A DNA stretch of 64,000 bases from Nocardiopsis terrae (GTDB lineage Bacteria; Actinomycetota; Actinomycetes; Streptosporangiales; Streptosporangiaceae). Numbering within the stretch: the stretch's first letter is position 1; every line of letters starts with the position of its first letter. Positions 1 to 8,512 of the stretch are shown here, in pieces. The position numbers and the translations under genes were made by a program. Below the pieces are notes generated by a model. It was not told the DNA's origin. It ran no database searches and saw only the letters and a list, made by a program, of their open reading frames with translations. Location: the NCBI RefSeq assembly GCF_014651695.1, contig NZ_BMXJ01000007.1, forward strand, positions 388,509-452,508, written 5' to 3'.

Positions 1-46
1 AACTGGATGGCCCTTTTCGACAGCGCACACCACGAGGTACCTCCCC

Positions 47-970
47 ATGGGACAACCCCCGCCCCCGTACGGCCCGCAGGACCCCTCCCAGGGGCGGCCC
101 GGCCAGTTCCCGGGGCAGCCCGGCCCGCCGCCGCAGGGGCCGCCGCCCGGCCGTGTACCGCAGGGGCCCTTCCCGGGGCACCCTGGTCAGCCGCAGCAGG
201 GGATGCCGCCGCAGGGTCCGCCTCCCGGGCAGTACCCGCCGCCGGGGCAGTACCCGCCCGGCCACGGCCCGCAGGGCCCGGGAGCCGGCGCACCCGGGAA
301 GAGCAGGACCGGGTTGATCATCGGCGGCGCGGTCGGGGCGGTGGTGCTGGCGGTCATCGGCGGCACCCTGGTGTACGTCAACTCCGGCGGTGACTACCTC
401 GCACTGCCCGACGACTGCTCGGAGGTGGTCGGTGACGACCTCCTGAACGACGTCTTCGAAGGTACGGTCCCGAGCCTGGACGGTGAGTTCACCCGGGAGG
501 GCGCCGCCGAGGAGGGCCTCCACGGCATGCTGTTCTGCTCGGGTTCGGAGAACGGGGTGGAGTTGGGCGTCCACGTCCAGTTGTACGACCGCGAGGCGTC
601 GGACCGGGAGTCGGACATGGACCGCGCCTTCGACATGGAGGGCGACGGGGGCGACCTGATCCAGGACGAGGAGATCCCGCCCGGCGAGGTCACCGAGCAC
701 TCCTTCGGCACGGACGTCAGCACGGTCCAGATCCTGTGGGACGAACCGTCGATCGGGGACCGGAGCCTCGTCGTCGGGTCGGTCGATCCCGGCGGTGACT
801 ACATGTCGCAGTTCGGTATGGGTGTCGCCCGGCAGGAGAACGCGGTCCTCGCCCTGACCGTCGACTACTCCGGAGCCTCGTCGAGCCCGGAGATCGAGGA
901 GATCTACGACAGGACCGAGGCGGCGCTGGGGGCCGTGGCCGAACAGCTCCCGCGGGTGGCCGAGAGGTAG
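47..970 (+). CDS. Pro-rich single-pass exported protein, unknown function
   Basis: I do not recognise this 307-residue protein. Residues 1 to about 85 are rich in Pro, Gly and Gln, with repeated PPGQYPP-like units. A single hydrophobic segment follows at about 89-111 (GLIIGGAVGAVVLAVIGG). The remaining ~190 residues are acidic and contain two cysteines (DDCSEV and LFCSGS) that could form a disulfide. The layout is that of an N-in membrane protein with an extracellular domain; proline-rich cytosolic tails of this kind are common in actinobacteria. The ATG lies 4 nt after a GAGGTACCTC palindrome that includes the only Shine-Dalgarno-like bases. It converges on the flavoenzyme gene downstream and its upstream neighbour is outside the window. 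Confidence 0.8.
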   Translation: MGQPPPPYGPQDPSQGRPGQFPGQPGPPPQGPPPGRVPQGPFPGHPGQPQQGMPPQGPPPGQYPPPGQYPPGHGPQGPGAGAPGKSRTGLIIGGAVGAVVLAVIGGTLVYVNSGGDYLALPDDCSEVVGDDLLNDVFEGTVPSLDGEFTREGAAEEGLHGMLFCSGSENGVELGVHVQLYDREASDRESDMDRAFDMEGDGGDLIQDEEIPPGEVTEHSFGTDVSTVQILWDEPSIGDRSLVVGSVDPGGDYMSQFGMGVARQENAVLALTVDYSGASSSPEIEEIYDRTEAALGAVAEQLPRVAER

Positions 971-989
971 GCACGGCCGGGAAACGGGC

Positions 990-2624
990 TCAGGCTTCGG
1001 GAATGAGCTTGCCCGGGTTGAGCACGCCCTCCGGGTCCAGCGCCGCCTTCACCGCGCGCAGCACCTCGGCGCCCAGCGGACCCAGCTCGGCCGTCATCCA
1101 CGGCCGGTGGTCGGTGCCCACGGCGTGGTGGTGGGTGATCGTTCCGCCGTTGGCGACGATCGCGTCCGAGGACGCACGCTTGGCGCGGTCCCAGCGCCCG
1201 GCCGGGTCCTCGCCCGCACCCGTGGCCACGGTGAAGTACAGCGAGGCGCCGGTCGCGTAGGTGTGCGAGACGTGGCACTGGACTACGGCGCCGCTCTCGT
1301 CGTCGTCCAGGGCGCCGGTCAGCGCGCCCACCACCGCCGCGTGCAGCGGTAGCAGGTCGCTCCAGGAGGCGGCGGTCTCCAGGGTCTCGGCGAGGACGCC
1401 CGCGGACAGCAGGGTGTCGCGCAGGTAGGGCGCGTGGAAGCGGGTCTCGCGCCAGTGCGCCACGGGTTCCGGGCCCAGCGGGGTGCCCCCCGCGGCCTCC
1501 AGCAGCCGCCGCACCACCGCCGATCGTGACTCGACCTCGGAGTCCGTCCCCTCGAAACCCAGCACCGCCTGGCAGCCGGGGACGGCCTCACGGCCGCCGA
1601 GGGCCGCGTTCACGAAGGTCTCGGTCTCGTCGGAGAGCCGGGCCATGGTGGGCCGGGTGTCCGACTGCGCGAGAGTGCGCAGCGCATCGACCCCGGTGGC
1701 GTAGTCGGGGAAGGACCAGGCCTCGTCCAGAACCCGCTCCGGCCTGGGCCGCACCCGCACGGCCACCTCGGTGATCACGCCCAGGGTGCCCTCCGAACCC
1801 ACCAGGAGCCGGCGCAGGTCGGGCCCGGCGGCCGAGGCCGGCGGGCCACCGGCCTCCAGGGTGCCGCGCGGGGTGGCGACCCGCAGGCCCACCACCATGT
1901 CCTCGAAGCGGCCGTATCCGGCGGAGGCCTGACCGCTGGACCGGGTGGCGGCGTACCCGCCGATGGTCGCGTACTCGTAGCTCTGCGGCATGTGCCCGAG
2001 GGTGAGCCCGTGCTCGCCCAGCATCTCCTCGGCGTGCGGGGTGCGCACGCCCGCGCCCAGGACGGCCGTCAGCGAGGTGGCGTCCAGCGAGACCAGCCGG
2101 TTCAGGCGGCGCAGGTCGAGGCTGATCACGGCCCGGAAGCCGCCGTCGACCGGGGAGACCCCGCCCACCACGCTGGTGCCGCCGCCGAAGGGCACCACGG
2201 CCACCCGCTCGGCCGAGCAGACCGCCAGGACCCGCTCCACCTGGTCGTGGTCGGCCGGGTACAGAACCGCGTCGGGCGCGGGGGACGCCTTCCCGGCTCG
2301 GCGGGCGAGCAGGTCCGGGGTGCTCTTGCCGCCGCTGTGCAGCAGGCGGGCGGTGTCGTCGGTGCGCACCTGCGGTGTCCCCACGATCCCGGCGAACACC
2401 TCCCGGAGCCGTTCGTCCAGACGGGACCCGGACAGGACCACGTCCTCCTCGGCCACCGGGGGCATGTCCTCGGTCCGGGTCCGCAGTACCTGCGAGACGA
2501 GTTCGCGCGTACCGGGGTCGAGTTCCTTCGCCTCGGCGGGATCGCCCCAGGCGAACCAGCTCATGTCCGGTGCGGTGCCGTCGGAGGCGGCAGGGGCGTG
2601 TTCAGTGCGAGCATCGTGGGTCAT
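990..2624 (-). CDS. FAD-linked oxidase, alkyl-DHAP synthase-like
   Basis: FAD-binding oxidoreductase of 544 residues in the PCMH/FAD_binding_4 fold with a C-terminal FAD-oxidase domain. The FAD-binding half contains VVPFGGGTSVVGG and SYEYATIGGYAATRSSGQ; the second strongly resembles the alkyldihydroxyacetonephosphate synthase signature. A triple histidine (HHHAVG, residues 498-500) matches the conserved His triad of that family, and GVLNPGK is near the C-terminus. In eukaryotes the family makes ether lipids by exchanging an acyl for an alkyl group on DHAP; many bacterial homologues have unproven substrates. The divergent neighbours are a TetR regulator and glpD, so a glycerol-3-phosphate/DHAP-linked role is likely but inferred. 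The start lies only 17 bp from the TetR start. Confidence 0.88.
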   Translation of the reverse strand: MTHDARTEHAPAASDGTAPDMSWFAWGDPAEAKELDPGTRELVSQVLRTRTEDMPPVAEEDVVLSGSRLDERLREVFAGIVGTPQVRTDDTARLLHSGGKSTPDLLARRAGKASPAPDAVLYPADHDQVERVLAVCSAERVAVVPFGGGTSVVGGVSPVDGGFRAVISLDLRRLNRLVSLDATSLTAVLGAGVRTPHAEEMLGEHGLTLGHMPQSYEYATIGGYAATRSSGQASAGYGRFEDMVVGLRVATPRGTLEAGGPPASAAGPDLRRLLVGSEGTLGVITEVAVRVRPRPERVLDEAWSFPDYATGVDALRTLAQSDTRPTMARLSDETETFVNAALGGREAVPGCQAVLGFEGTDSEVESRSAVVRRLLEAAGGTPLGPEPVAHWRETRFHAPYLRDTLLSAGVLAETLETAASWSDLLPLHAAVVGALTGALDDDESGAVVQCHVSHTYATGASLYFTVATGAGEDPAGRWDRAKRASSDAIVANGGTITHHHAVGTDHRPWMTAELGPLGAEVLRAVKAALDPEGVLNPGKLIPEA

Positions 2625-2641
2625 GCCCTACAGTTTTACAC
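2625..2641. promoter_or_regulatory. 17-bp divergent control region of oxidase and TetR genes
   Basis: Only 17 bp separate the two divergent start codons. On the plus strand TACAGT (2629-2634) sits 7 nt before the TetR ATG and no Shine-Dalgarno sequence exists, so a leaderless transcript is likely. GTTTT and AAAAC arms around the TetR start (2633-2654) form an imperfect dyad that could be the operator. The minus-strand gene must also start transcription within or very near the TetR coding region. Confidence 0.5.
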
Positions 2642-3229
2642 ATGGCGTCAAAACGTAACGTAGAGGACGAAATCCTCGACGCGGCCCGCACCTGCGTCGA
2701 AGCCTTCGGGGTACGCCGCACCACCCTGACCGACGTGGCCCGCCGCGCCGGGGTCAGCCGCCCCACCGTCTACCGGCGCTGGCCCGACGTGACCGCCCTG
2801 GTCGCCGACCTGCTCACCCGTGAACTCCGGCGCATCCTCATCGCCGAGGAGGTGGCCGCCGAGCAGGGCAGTAAGGCCGAGACCGTTCGGACCCGGCTGG
2901 TGCGGCACGCCGCCGGGGTCGCCCGCGCGATGCTCGCCCACCCCCTGGTCGGCCGGATCGTCGACACCGAACCCGAACTCCTGGCCACCTACACGTTCCA
3001 CCGGCTGGGCAGCAGCCACCGGGCCGCACTCGAACTGCTCGAACCGGCCCTCGCCGAAGGCCAGGCCGACGGTTCCGTCCGCGAGGGCGATCCCGGTGTC
3101 CTGGCCCACCTGTTCATGGTCACCGTGCAGAACACCGTGACCTCCCGGCGCCTGTTCACGGAGGTGCTCGACCAGGACGGGCTGGTCGACGAACTGTCCG
3201 CGCTGCTCGACGGATACCTGAGCCCCTGA
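2642..3229 (+). CDS. TetR family transcriptional regulator
   Basis: TetR-type repressor of 195 residues. The N-terminal helix-turn-helix is clear at about residues 8-52 (TLTDVARRAGVSRPTVYRRW), followed by an all-helical ligand domain. I chose the ATG at 2642 because it fits the family length and has a TANNNT promoter hexamer 7 nt upstream; extending further runs into the divergent gene. It most likely controls the divergent oxidase gene, itself, and perhaps glpD 73 nt downstream. The ligand is unknown; an acyl-CoA or glycerol-derived metabolite would fit the neighbours. Confidence 0.9.
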   Translation: MASKRNVEDEILDAARTCVEAFGVRRTTLTDVARRAGVSRPTVYRRWPDVTALVADLLTRELRRILIAEEVAAEQGSKAETVRTRLVRHAAGVARAMLAHPLVGRIVDTEPELLATYTFHRLGSSHRAALELLEPALAEGQADGSVREGDPGVLAHLFMVTVQNTVTSRRLFTEVLDQDGLVDELSALLDGYLSP

Positions 3230-3302
3230 CCGCACCGGCCCGGCCACCGCCCTCCCGGATCCGCGCGGAACCGAACCACCATCCCCCGGAAAGGACGCCC
3301 CG

Positions 3303-4835
3303 ATGCGTCAGCACACCCGGTCCACGTCCCTCAACGCCGCCCGCAGGGCCGCCGACCTCGCCGACCTGGAGGCACGTCCCGAGGTGGACGTCCTGGTGGT
3401 CGGCGGGGGCGTCACCGGGGCCGGAGTGGCCCTGGACACCGCCTCGCGCGGCCTCTCCACCGTGCTCGTCGAACGCGAGGACCTGGCCTTCGGGACCAGC
3501 CGCTGGAGCTCGAAGCTGGTCCACGGCGGGCTGCGCTACCTCGCCAAGGGACAGGTCGGCATCGCCTACGAGAGCGCCCGCGAACGCGACGTCCTCATGC
3601 GCGTCACCGCGCCCCACCTGGTCCGTCCCATGCCCATGGTGATCCCCGTCCACCGGGGCACCGGCCTGGCCCGGGCCCTCTTCGTCCGCGCGGGGACGGG
3701 TATGGGCGACCTCCTGAGGATCCTGTCCGGAACCCCCGCCAACGTGCTCCCCGGACCCCGGATCCTCAACGCCCGCCAGACCAGGCGCCTGCTGCCCGCG
3801 GTCCGGACCGAGGGGCTGCTCGGCGGCATCCTGTCCTTCGACGGCCAGCTCGTCGACGACGCCCGCCTGGTCGTGGGGATCGCCCGCACCGCGGCCCGCG
3901 AGGGCGCCCGGATCATCACCCGCTGCTCCGCCGACAGCATCAGCGCCGACGGGGCCGTCCTGCGCGACGAGACCGACGGCCGGCTCCTCCCGGTGCGCCC
4001 GCGCGCCGTGGTCAACGCGACCGGGGTCCACGCCGACGCACTCGACCCCCGGATCCGGCTGAGCCCCAGCCGCGGCACCCACCTGGTCCTGGACGGGGCG
4101 GCGCTCGGCAACCCCGGGGCCGCGCTGACGGTTCCGCTGGACGGCAGCGTGAGCCGGTTCGTGTTCGCCCTCCCCCAGCCTGACGGCCGGGTCTTCGCCG
4201 GGCTCACCGACGAACCCGTGGACGGCCCCGCCGAACGGGTCCCCCGGGTGCCGCAGCAGGACGTCGACTTCCTTCTCGAACAGTTCAACCGGGCCCTGGC
4301 CACCGAGCTGACCAGAAAGGACGTCATCGGTTCCTTCGCGGGTCTGCGGCCGCTGCTGCACGGCGACGGCACGAGCGCCGACCTCTCCCGCGAACACTCC
4401 GTGTCGGTCGCCCCCAACGGCACGGTGACCGTGGTCGGCGGCAAGCTCACCACGTACCGGGCCATGGCGGAGGAGGCCGTGGACGCGTTGGTCCGGGCGC
4501 GCCGGCTGGCCGCGGGGCCCTGCCGCACCCGTGAGGTGCCGCTGGTGGGCGCGGCCCCGCACGGGGAGCTCGACGCACTGGACGCGCCCCGCCGCCTGGT
4601 GGCCAGGTACGGGGCCGAGGCGGTCGACGTGGTCGCCGAAGCCGGGGGGGACCCCGCCCTGCTCACCCCTGTCGTCTGCGGCATCACCCCCGCGGAACTG
4701 CGTTTCGGGGTGCGTCACGAGGGCGCGCTGAACGTTGCCGACCTGCTGGAACGGCGGACTCGGATCGCCCTGGTCGACACGGACCGGGACCTGGCGGAGG
4801 CTGCGGCGAAGGAGGCGCTGGCCGCGGTCGGCTAA
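3303..4835 (+). CDS. glpD: glycerol-3-phosphate dehydrogenase (FAD)
   Basis: Flavin-dependent sn-glycerol-3-phosphate dehydrogenase (510 residues) that oxidises glycerol-3-P to DHAP and passes electrons to the quinone pool at the membrane. The dinucleotide-binding motif VVGGGVTGAG is at residues 32-41; GTSRWSSKLVHGGLRYL is the family signature, and VVGGKLTTYR is present in the C-terminal half of the FAD domain. A C-terminal DAO_C domain follows (about 390-510). It is slightly shorter than the usual 530-570 residues but looks intact. It lies 73 nt after the TetR gene in the same direction; together with the alkyl-DHAP-synthase-like gene this makes a DHAP/glycerol-3-P locus. Confidence 0.95.
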   Translation: MRQHTRSTSLNAARRAADLADLEARPEVDVLVVGGGVTGAGVALDTASRGLSTVLVEREDLAFGTSRWSSKLVHGGLRYLAKGQVGIAYESARERDVLMRVTAPHLVRPMPMVIPVHRGTGLARALFVRAGTGMGDLLRILSGTPANVLPGPRILNARQTRRLLPAVRTEGLLGGILSFDGQLVDDARLVVGIARTAAREGARIITRCSADSISADGAVLRDETDGRLLPVRPRAVVNATGVHADALDPRIRLSPSRGTHLVLDGAALGNPGAALTVPLDGSVSRFVFALPQPDGRVFAGLTDEPVDGPAERVPRVPQQDVDFLLEQFNRALATELTRKDVIGSFAGLRPLLHGDGTSADLSREHSVSVAPNGTVTVVGGKLTTYRAMAEEAVDALVRARRLAAGPCRTREVPLVGAAPHGELDALDAPRRLVARYGAEAVDVVAEAGGDPALLTPVVCGITPAELRFGVRHEGALNVADLLERRTRIALVDTDRDLAEAAAKEALAAVG

Positions 4836-5065
4836 GGGCCGGGGAAGGCGCGTGGCCGGCCCCCCGGGGCGGGGCCGCACGGTGCGTGAGACGGAGGACG
4901 CACGGTTGATTCGGGGAACTCGCCACACCGGCCTCCCCTGTTCCGCGACGATGTCATCGCGTAAGGTCATACCGGTTCGAGCCCTCTCGTCCCCCGGACA
5001 CTCCCGCAGCCGCCCCCGTTTCCGGCTCGCCCGCCCACTGAGCCGCCCCGCCGAAGGAGCCAGCC

Positions 5066-5617
5066 ATGCCCACGCTCGTTGCCGTGCCCGCCCTCACCAG
5101 GACCGGGGACACCGTCCTCGAGAGGGTCCCGGACGAGTACCGGCACTACTTCAACGGCCGGGCGCCGGTCCCGTTCACCAAACGCCGCTGGGAGTTCGCC
5201 GGCGAACCGGTCAGCGTGCCGCTGGTCCGCGCCTTCCTGGAGACCTGCGCGGCCGGACGTGACTCCGACTACCAGTACGTCCTCACCCTGCTCGGGGCGG
5301 AGCTCGCCACCAACGCGATCCGGCACAGCCGCTCGGGGGAGCCGGGCCGGACCTTCGTGCTCCGGGTGGACCGGGGGCCGAACGGGCTGACCGTCACCTG
5401 CCGCGACCAGGGGACCCCCGTGAACGCCCTCAAGGGCGAGGGCGGCCAGTTGTTCGCTTCGCCCCCAGAGGAGCGCCTGACCGCCGAGGACGGGCGCGGT
5501 CTGGCGCTGATCGACAGCTTCGCCACCACATGGGGGGACAACGGCCACCCGAGCATCCGCAAGGTGTGGTTCCACCTGGCCTACGACATGACCGGAAGTT
5601 CCTGGCCCGCGGCCTGA
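5066..5617 (+). CDS. ATP-binding protein, RsbW-like HATPase
   Basis: GHKL-fold ATPase of 183 residues without a phospho-acceptor histidine domain, as in RsbW/SpoIIAB anti-sigma kinases, which are numerous in filamentous actinobacteria. The N-box is ELATNAIRHS (residues 79-88), the first G-box is in TCRDQGTPV, and a GRGLALIDSF motif forms the second. A Shine-Dalgarno AAGGAG lies 6-7 nt before the ATG. No sigma factor or anti-anti-sigma partner is adjacent, so the partner is unknown. A possible promoter hexamer TAAGGT is at 4962-4967. Confidence 0.85.
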   Translation: MPTLVAVPALTRTGDTVLERVPDEYRHYFNGRAPVPFTKRRWEFAGEPVSVPLVRAFLETCAAGRDSDYQYVLTLLGAELATNAIRHSRSGEPGRTFVLRVDRGPNGLTVTCRDQGTPVNALKGEGGQLFASPPEERLTAEDGRGLALIDSFATTWGDNGHPSIRKVWFHLAYDMTGSSWPAA

Positions 5618-5660
5618 GGGTGCTCGGGGCACGGACCGGGGCAGCCGGGGAGCCCGCCCT

Positions 5661-5740
5661 TGCCACAGGTCGTGGCACGTGCCACTATTTTCTACCTACG
5701 GGTAACTGTGGCGCAGATCACGGAACGGCGCGATTCCGTG
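5661..5740. promoter_or_regulatory. Overlapping palindromes upstream of the symporter gene
   Basis: TGCCAC (5661-5666) is followed by GTGGCACGTGCCAC (5672-5685), a perfect 14-bp palindrome, so the central GTGGCA can pair with the arm on either side. A further stem-loop CACGGAA-N8-TTCCGTG is at 5719-5740. They lie 130-210 nt before the symporter ATG and could be an operator plus leader structure, or part of a terminator for the upstream gene. Confidence 0.4.
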
Positions 5741-5873
5741 CGCTTCCCGGAACCCCGCCGGGATGCGCTCCGGGCGCCGCGGCCACCCCCACGTCGGCAC
5801 CGTGCACCGAACGCGGTCCGCGCCTGCCCGGCCGTCCGCGCCGCCTCCGGCGGCCCTTCCCCCAAGGTGCCCC

Positions 5874-6773
5874 ATGGACTCCGCCCTCACGACGATCGGC
5901 CTCCCGATCGCCCTCGGCATCATCATGTTCGGTCTCGGCCTGTCCCTGACCGTCAAGGACTTCACCCGACTGCTCTCCATGCCCTGGACCATCGTCCTGA
6001 TCCTGGGCTGCCAGATCATCCTGCTGCCGGCCTTCTGCTTCGGCCTGGTCCTGGTCTTCGTCAGGTACCTCGACCTCTCCCCGCTGCTGGCGGTGGGCAT
6101 GATGCTGATGGCCGCCTCCCCGGGCGGCACCACCGCGAGCCTGTACAGCTACCTGTTCAGGGGCAACGTCGCGCTCAACATCTCGCTGACCGCGATCAAC
6201 TCGCTCACCGCCATGGTGACCCTGCCCCTGATCACCGGGTTCTCGCTGGGCTACTTCACCGAGGGCGGGTCCATCGGCCTGCAGACCGACAAGATGGTCC
6301 AGGTCTTCGCGGTCATCCTCGTGCCCGTGGCCGTCGGCATGTTCGTCCGGGCGAGGATGACGTCCTTCGCCGAACGCATGGAGAGGCCGGTCAAGCTCGG
6401 ATCCGTTCTCGTGCTCGTCGCGGTCATCGTCGGCGCCCTCGCAGCCGAGTGGGCCAACCTGCCGGGGTACATCGTCTCGGTCGGCCTCATGGTGCTCGTC
6501 TTCAACCTGGTCAGCCTGACCATCGGCTACTGGGCGCCCCGACTGGTCGGGACCGGGCGCGGCGAGGCCATCGCCTCCTGCATGGAGATCGGCCTGCACA
6601 ACACCACCCTGTCGCTCACCATCGCGGTGACCGTCCTCGACAGCACCGAGATCGCCATCCCCTCCGCCGTCTACGGTGTGCTGATGTTCCTCACGGCCGC
6701 CGCTGCGGGCGCCCTGCTCACCCGCCGCAGGGCACGGGAGGAGGCGGCCGAGCCCGCCGGAACCGAGGGCTGA
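5874..6773 (+). CDS. bile acid:sodium symporter family transporter
   Basis: Integral membrane carrier of 299 residues in the BASS/SBF family. About nine to ten hydrophobic segments are visible, starting with LPIALGIIMFGLGLSL. The conserved glycine-rich half-helix region is ASPGGTTASLYSYLFRGN, and the second inverted repeat carries EIGLHNTTLSLTIA, both typical of sodium-binding crossover regions of the family. Bacterial members carry organic anions such as keto acids or bile salts; the substrate here cannot be told. The ATG at 5874 gives a protein beginning directly at the first helix; an upstream in-frame extension is not supported. The next gene is 52 nt downstream. Confidence 0.88.
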   Translation: MDSALTTIGLPIALGIIMFGLGLSLTVKDFTRLLSMPWTIVLILGCQIILLPAFCFGLVLVFVRYLDLSPLLAVGMMLMAASPGGTTASLYSYLFRGNVALNISLTAINSLTAMVTLPLITGFSLGYFTEGGSIGLQTDKMVQVFAVILVPVAVGMFVRARMTSFAERMERPVKLGSVLVLVAVIVGALAAEWANLPGYIVSVGLMVLVFNLVSLTIGYWAPRLVGTGRGEAIASCMEIGLHNTTLSLTIAVTVLDSTEIAIPSAVYGVLMFLTAAAAGALLTRRRAREEAAEPAGTEG

Positions 6774-6825
6774 CCCGGCCCGGCTCCCGCGGTCCTCTGT
6801 CGGTGCCCGGGTGCACACTGGCACC

Positions 6826-7371
6826 GTGAACCGGATCCCACCGCAGAACCTCTCCGAGCTCTGGCCCGCCGAGGACCGCCCCGCGCCGCCCCGGGGCGGC
6901 ACCGAGGCCGAGGTGCTCGGCGGCTACCTCGACTGGCACCGCAGGACCCTGGAGGCCAAGTGCGGGGGACTCACACCCGGACAGCTCTCCGCGAGGTCCG
7001 TCGCCGCCTCCTCGCTCAGCCTGCACGGGCTGGTGCGGCACCTGGCCGGTGTCGAGCGCTGGTGGCTGCGCATCCAGTTCGCGGGGGAGGACCTTCCGCT
7101 GCTGTACTACTCCGACGAGGACCCCGACCAGGACTTCGACCGGCTGGACGGCGACCCCGCCGAGGCCTTCGCCGTCTGGCGGGCGGAGGTGGAACGGTCC
7201 CGGGAGATCGTCGCGGCGGCCGGCTCGCTGGACGAGGCGGGGACGGAGGAGCGTTCCGGTGAACCCGTCGAACTGCGGGCCGTGCTGGTGAAACTCATCG
7301 CCGAGTACGCCCGGCACAACGGCCACGCCGACCTGCTGAGGGAGAGCATCGACGGCGCCACCGGCCACTGA
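6826..7371 (+). CDS. DinB/DUF664 family protein
   Basis: DinB-like four-helix-bundle protein of 181 residues. LHGLVRHLAGVERWW carries a metal-ligand histidine, and AEYARHNGHADLLRE holds the H-N-G-H-A-D motif that supplies the other two in this fold. Family members include mycothiol- or bacillithiol-dependent S-transferases and many uncharacterised proteins; the actual reaction is unknown. I chose GTG 6826 because no Shine-Dalgarno is present and a CACACT hexamer sits 6 nt before it, consistent with a leaderless message; GTG 6811 is an alternative. It converges with the next gene. Confidence 0.82.
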   Translation: MNRIPPQNLSELWPAEDRPAPPRGGTEAEVLGGYLDWHRRTLEAKCGGLTPGQLSARSVAASSLSLHGLVRHLAGVERWWLRIQFAGEDLPLLYYSDEDPDQDFDRLDGDPAEAFAVWRAEVERSREIVAAAGSLDEAGTEERSGEPVELRAVLVKLIAEYARHNGHADLLRESIDGATGH

Positions 7372-7383
7372 GCCGCACGGCCG

Positions 7384-7887
7384 TCAGTCGCCCCCGTCCT
7401 CTCCGGTGAGGGCGTCCACGGCCACCGCGACGCTGACCACCAGGGCGGGGTCGCCGCCGGGATCCTGACGGTGGGTGTTCACGTCCACCGCGTAGGTGTC
7501 GCGCATCCGGAACCACTTGCGGGAGACGACCGCGACGGTGCCCTCACCGTCGCTGATCGAGTACTCCCTGTCGAGGAAGCTCCCGACGACCTCCCAGCCC
7601 GGGCCGTTCTCGAGCTCCACGCCGAGCTTGTCCCGGACGGGATCGAAGAGCCGCTTGCGCACGGTCGCGACGGTCCTGCCGCCCTGCTCGACACGCATCT
7701 GGTCGCGGACCCTGAAGAGTTTCCTGCGGATCACCGTGAGGACCTCGCCCCCCGGATCCTTGAGTTCGAAGGTGGTGCGCATCCGCAGCGCCTTGCCGTC
7801 CACCCGGAAGACCTTGGTGCCGTGTTCGTCGGTCACCCAGGAGTCGTCGCCGATGTCGAAAACGCGTTCGCGTACCAGGAACTTCAT
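7384..7887 (-). CDS. LURP-one-related (tubby-like) protein
   Basis: LOR-family protein of 167 residues, a tubby-like beta barrel around a central helix. The pattern is a series of short beta strands with repeated aromatic and basic turns: KVFRVDGKALRMRTTFEL, VIRRKLFRVRDQ, YSISDG and VSRKWFRMRDTYAV. In actinobacteria these are single-domain proteins of unknown function; membrane-lipid binding is proposed for the fold. The start is an ATG with no adjacent gene in the same direction, so it is probably monocistronic. Confidence 0.85.
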   Translation of the reverse strand: MKFLVRERVFDIGDDSWVTDEHGTKVFRVDGKALRMRTTFELKDPGGEVLTVIRRKLFRVRDQMRVEQGGRTVATVRKRLFDPVRDKLGVELENGPGWEVVGSFLDREYSISDGEGTVAVVSRKWFRMRDTYAVDVNTHRQDPGGDPALVVSVAVAVDALTGEDGGD

Positions 7888-7935
7888 GCACCGACGCTAA
7901 CGGAGGGCCCGTGCGGCCACCAGGACCGCGGCCGG

Positions 7936-8424
7936 TCAGCCCCCGGCCGGGTCCGGGGCCGGTTCCCCGGCGGGCTCCGGTTCCGGGGAGAGGCCGCGCA
8001 GGGCACCCACCAGCGGAGCGAGTTCGGGGGTCCGGGCGGCCTCGTCCAGGGCCAGGCGCAGCACCGCGTCGTGGGTGGGGCGTGCCCGGGCGAGGAGTTC
8101 CGTCCCGGCGGGGGTGAGCTCGGTGTAGATGCCGCGCCGGTCGTCTGCGCACAGGACCCGGGTGAGCAGGCCCCGGTCCTCCAGTCGGGTGACCAGGCGG
8201 GTGGTGGCGCTGTTGGACAGCGCCGCGGCGCGGGCGAGCTGGCGCATCCGCATGTGCCAGCCGTCCTGCCGGTTCAGGGCGTCCATGACGGTGTACTCCA
8301 CCACGGAGACCCCGTGCTCCGACTTCAGGGCGCGCTCCAGTGCGGTCTCGACCAGTCCGTGGACGGCGGCGAGCGTGCGCCATCCGTGCGCGCGGATCTC
8401 CACGGCGTCGTCGGTGATCCCCAT
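7936..8424 (-). CDS. MarR family transcriptional regulator
   Basis: Winged-helix regulator of 162 residues. The recognition region is MRQLARAAALSNSATTRLV followed by the wing (LCADDRRGIYTELTPAG). A Pro/Glu-rich tail (PEPEPAGEPAPDP) ends the protein. The ATG at 8424 has a strong Shine-Dalgarno (GAGGAGGTGGG), so the longer upstream reading frame is not needed. A TAGGAT hexamer at 8464-8459 is a likely -10, placing transcription start about 28 nt upstream. Its target is not evident; the DMT exporter gene starting at 9484 is co-directional and 85 nt upstream, and regulation of an exporter is typical of the family. Confidence 0.9.
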   Translation of the reverse strand: MGITDDAVEIRAHGWRTLAAVHGLVETALERALKSEHGVSVVEYTVMDALNRQDGWHMRMRQLARAAALSNSATTRLVTRLEDRGLLTRVLCADDRRGIYTELTPAGTELLARARPTHDAVLRLALDEAARTPELAPLVGALRGLSPEPEPAGEPAPDPAGG

Positions 8425-8458
8425 GGCCGTCCCACCTCCTCGTGACTGCTCGCAGATC

Positions 8459-8512
8459 ATCCTAGCTTGCGCATGTAGAAAGCGCGTGCAACTAGTGCAC
8501 ACACAACTATCA
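8459..8512 (-). promoter_or_regulatory. Putative MarR promoter/operator
   Basis: A TAGGAT -10 candidate (8464-8459) is preceded by GTGCA and TGCAC arms around AACTAG (8486-8500) and by two AGTTG words, the kind of short dyad and direct-repeat arrangement bound by MarR proteins. It extends to the end of the upstream exporter gene. No -35 with good match was found. Confidence 0.35.

Noticed and set aside
4858-4876. GGCCCC/GGGGCC stem after glpD as a terminator
   Set aside because: The arms are only 6 bp of simple GC runs, expected by chance in this composition; I did not list it as a feature.
3156-4970. A 604-codon open frame antisense to glpD
   Set aside because: Composition is that of a GC shadow (Gly, His, Arg, Val rich) and glpD on the other strand is certain.
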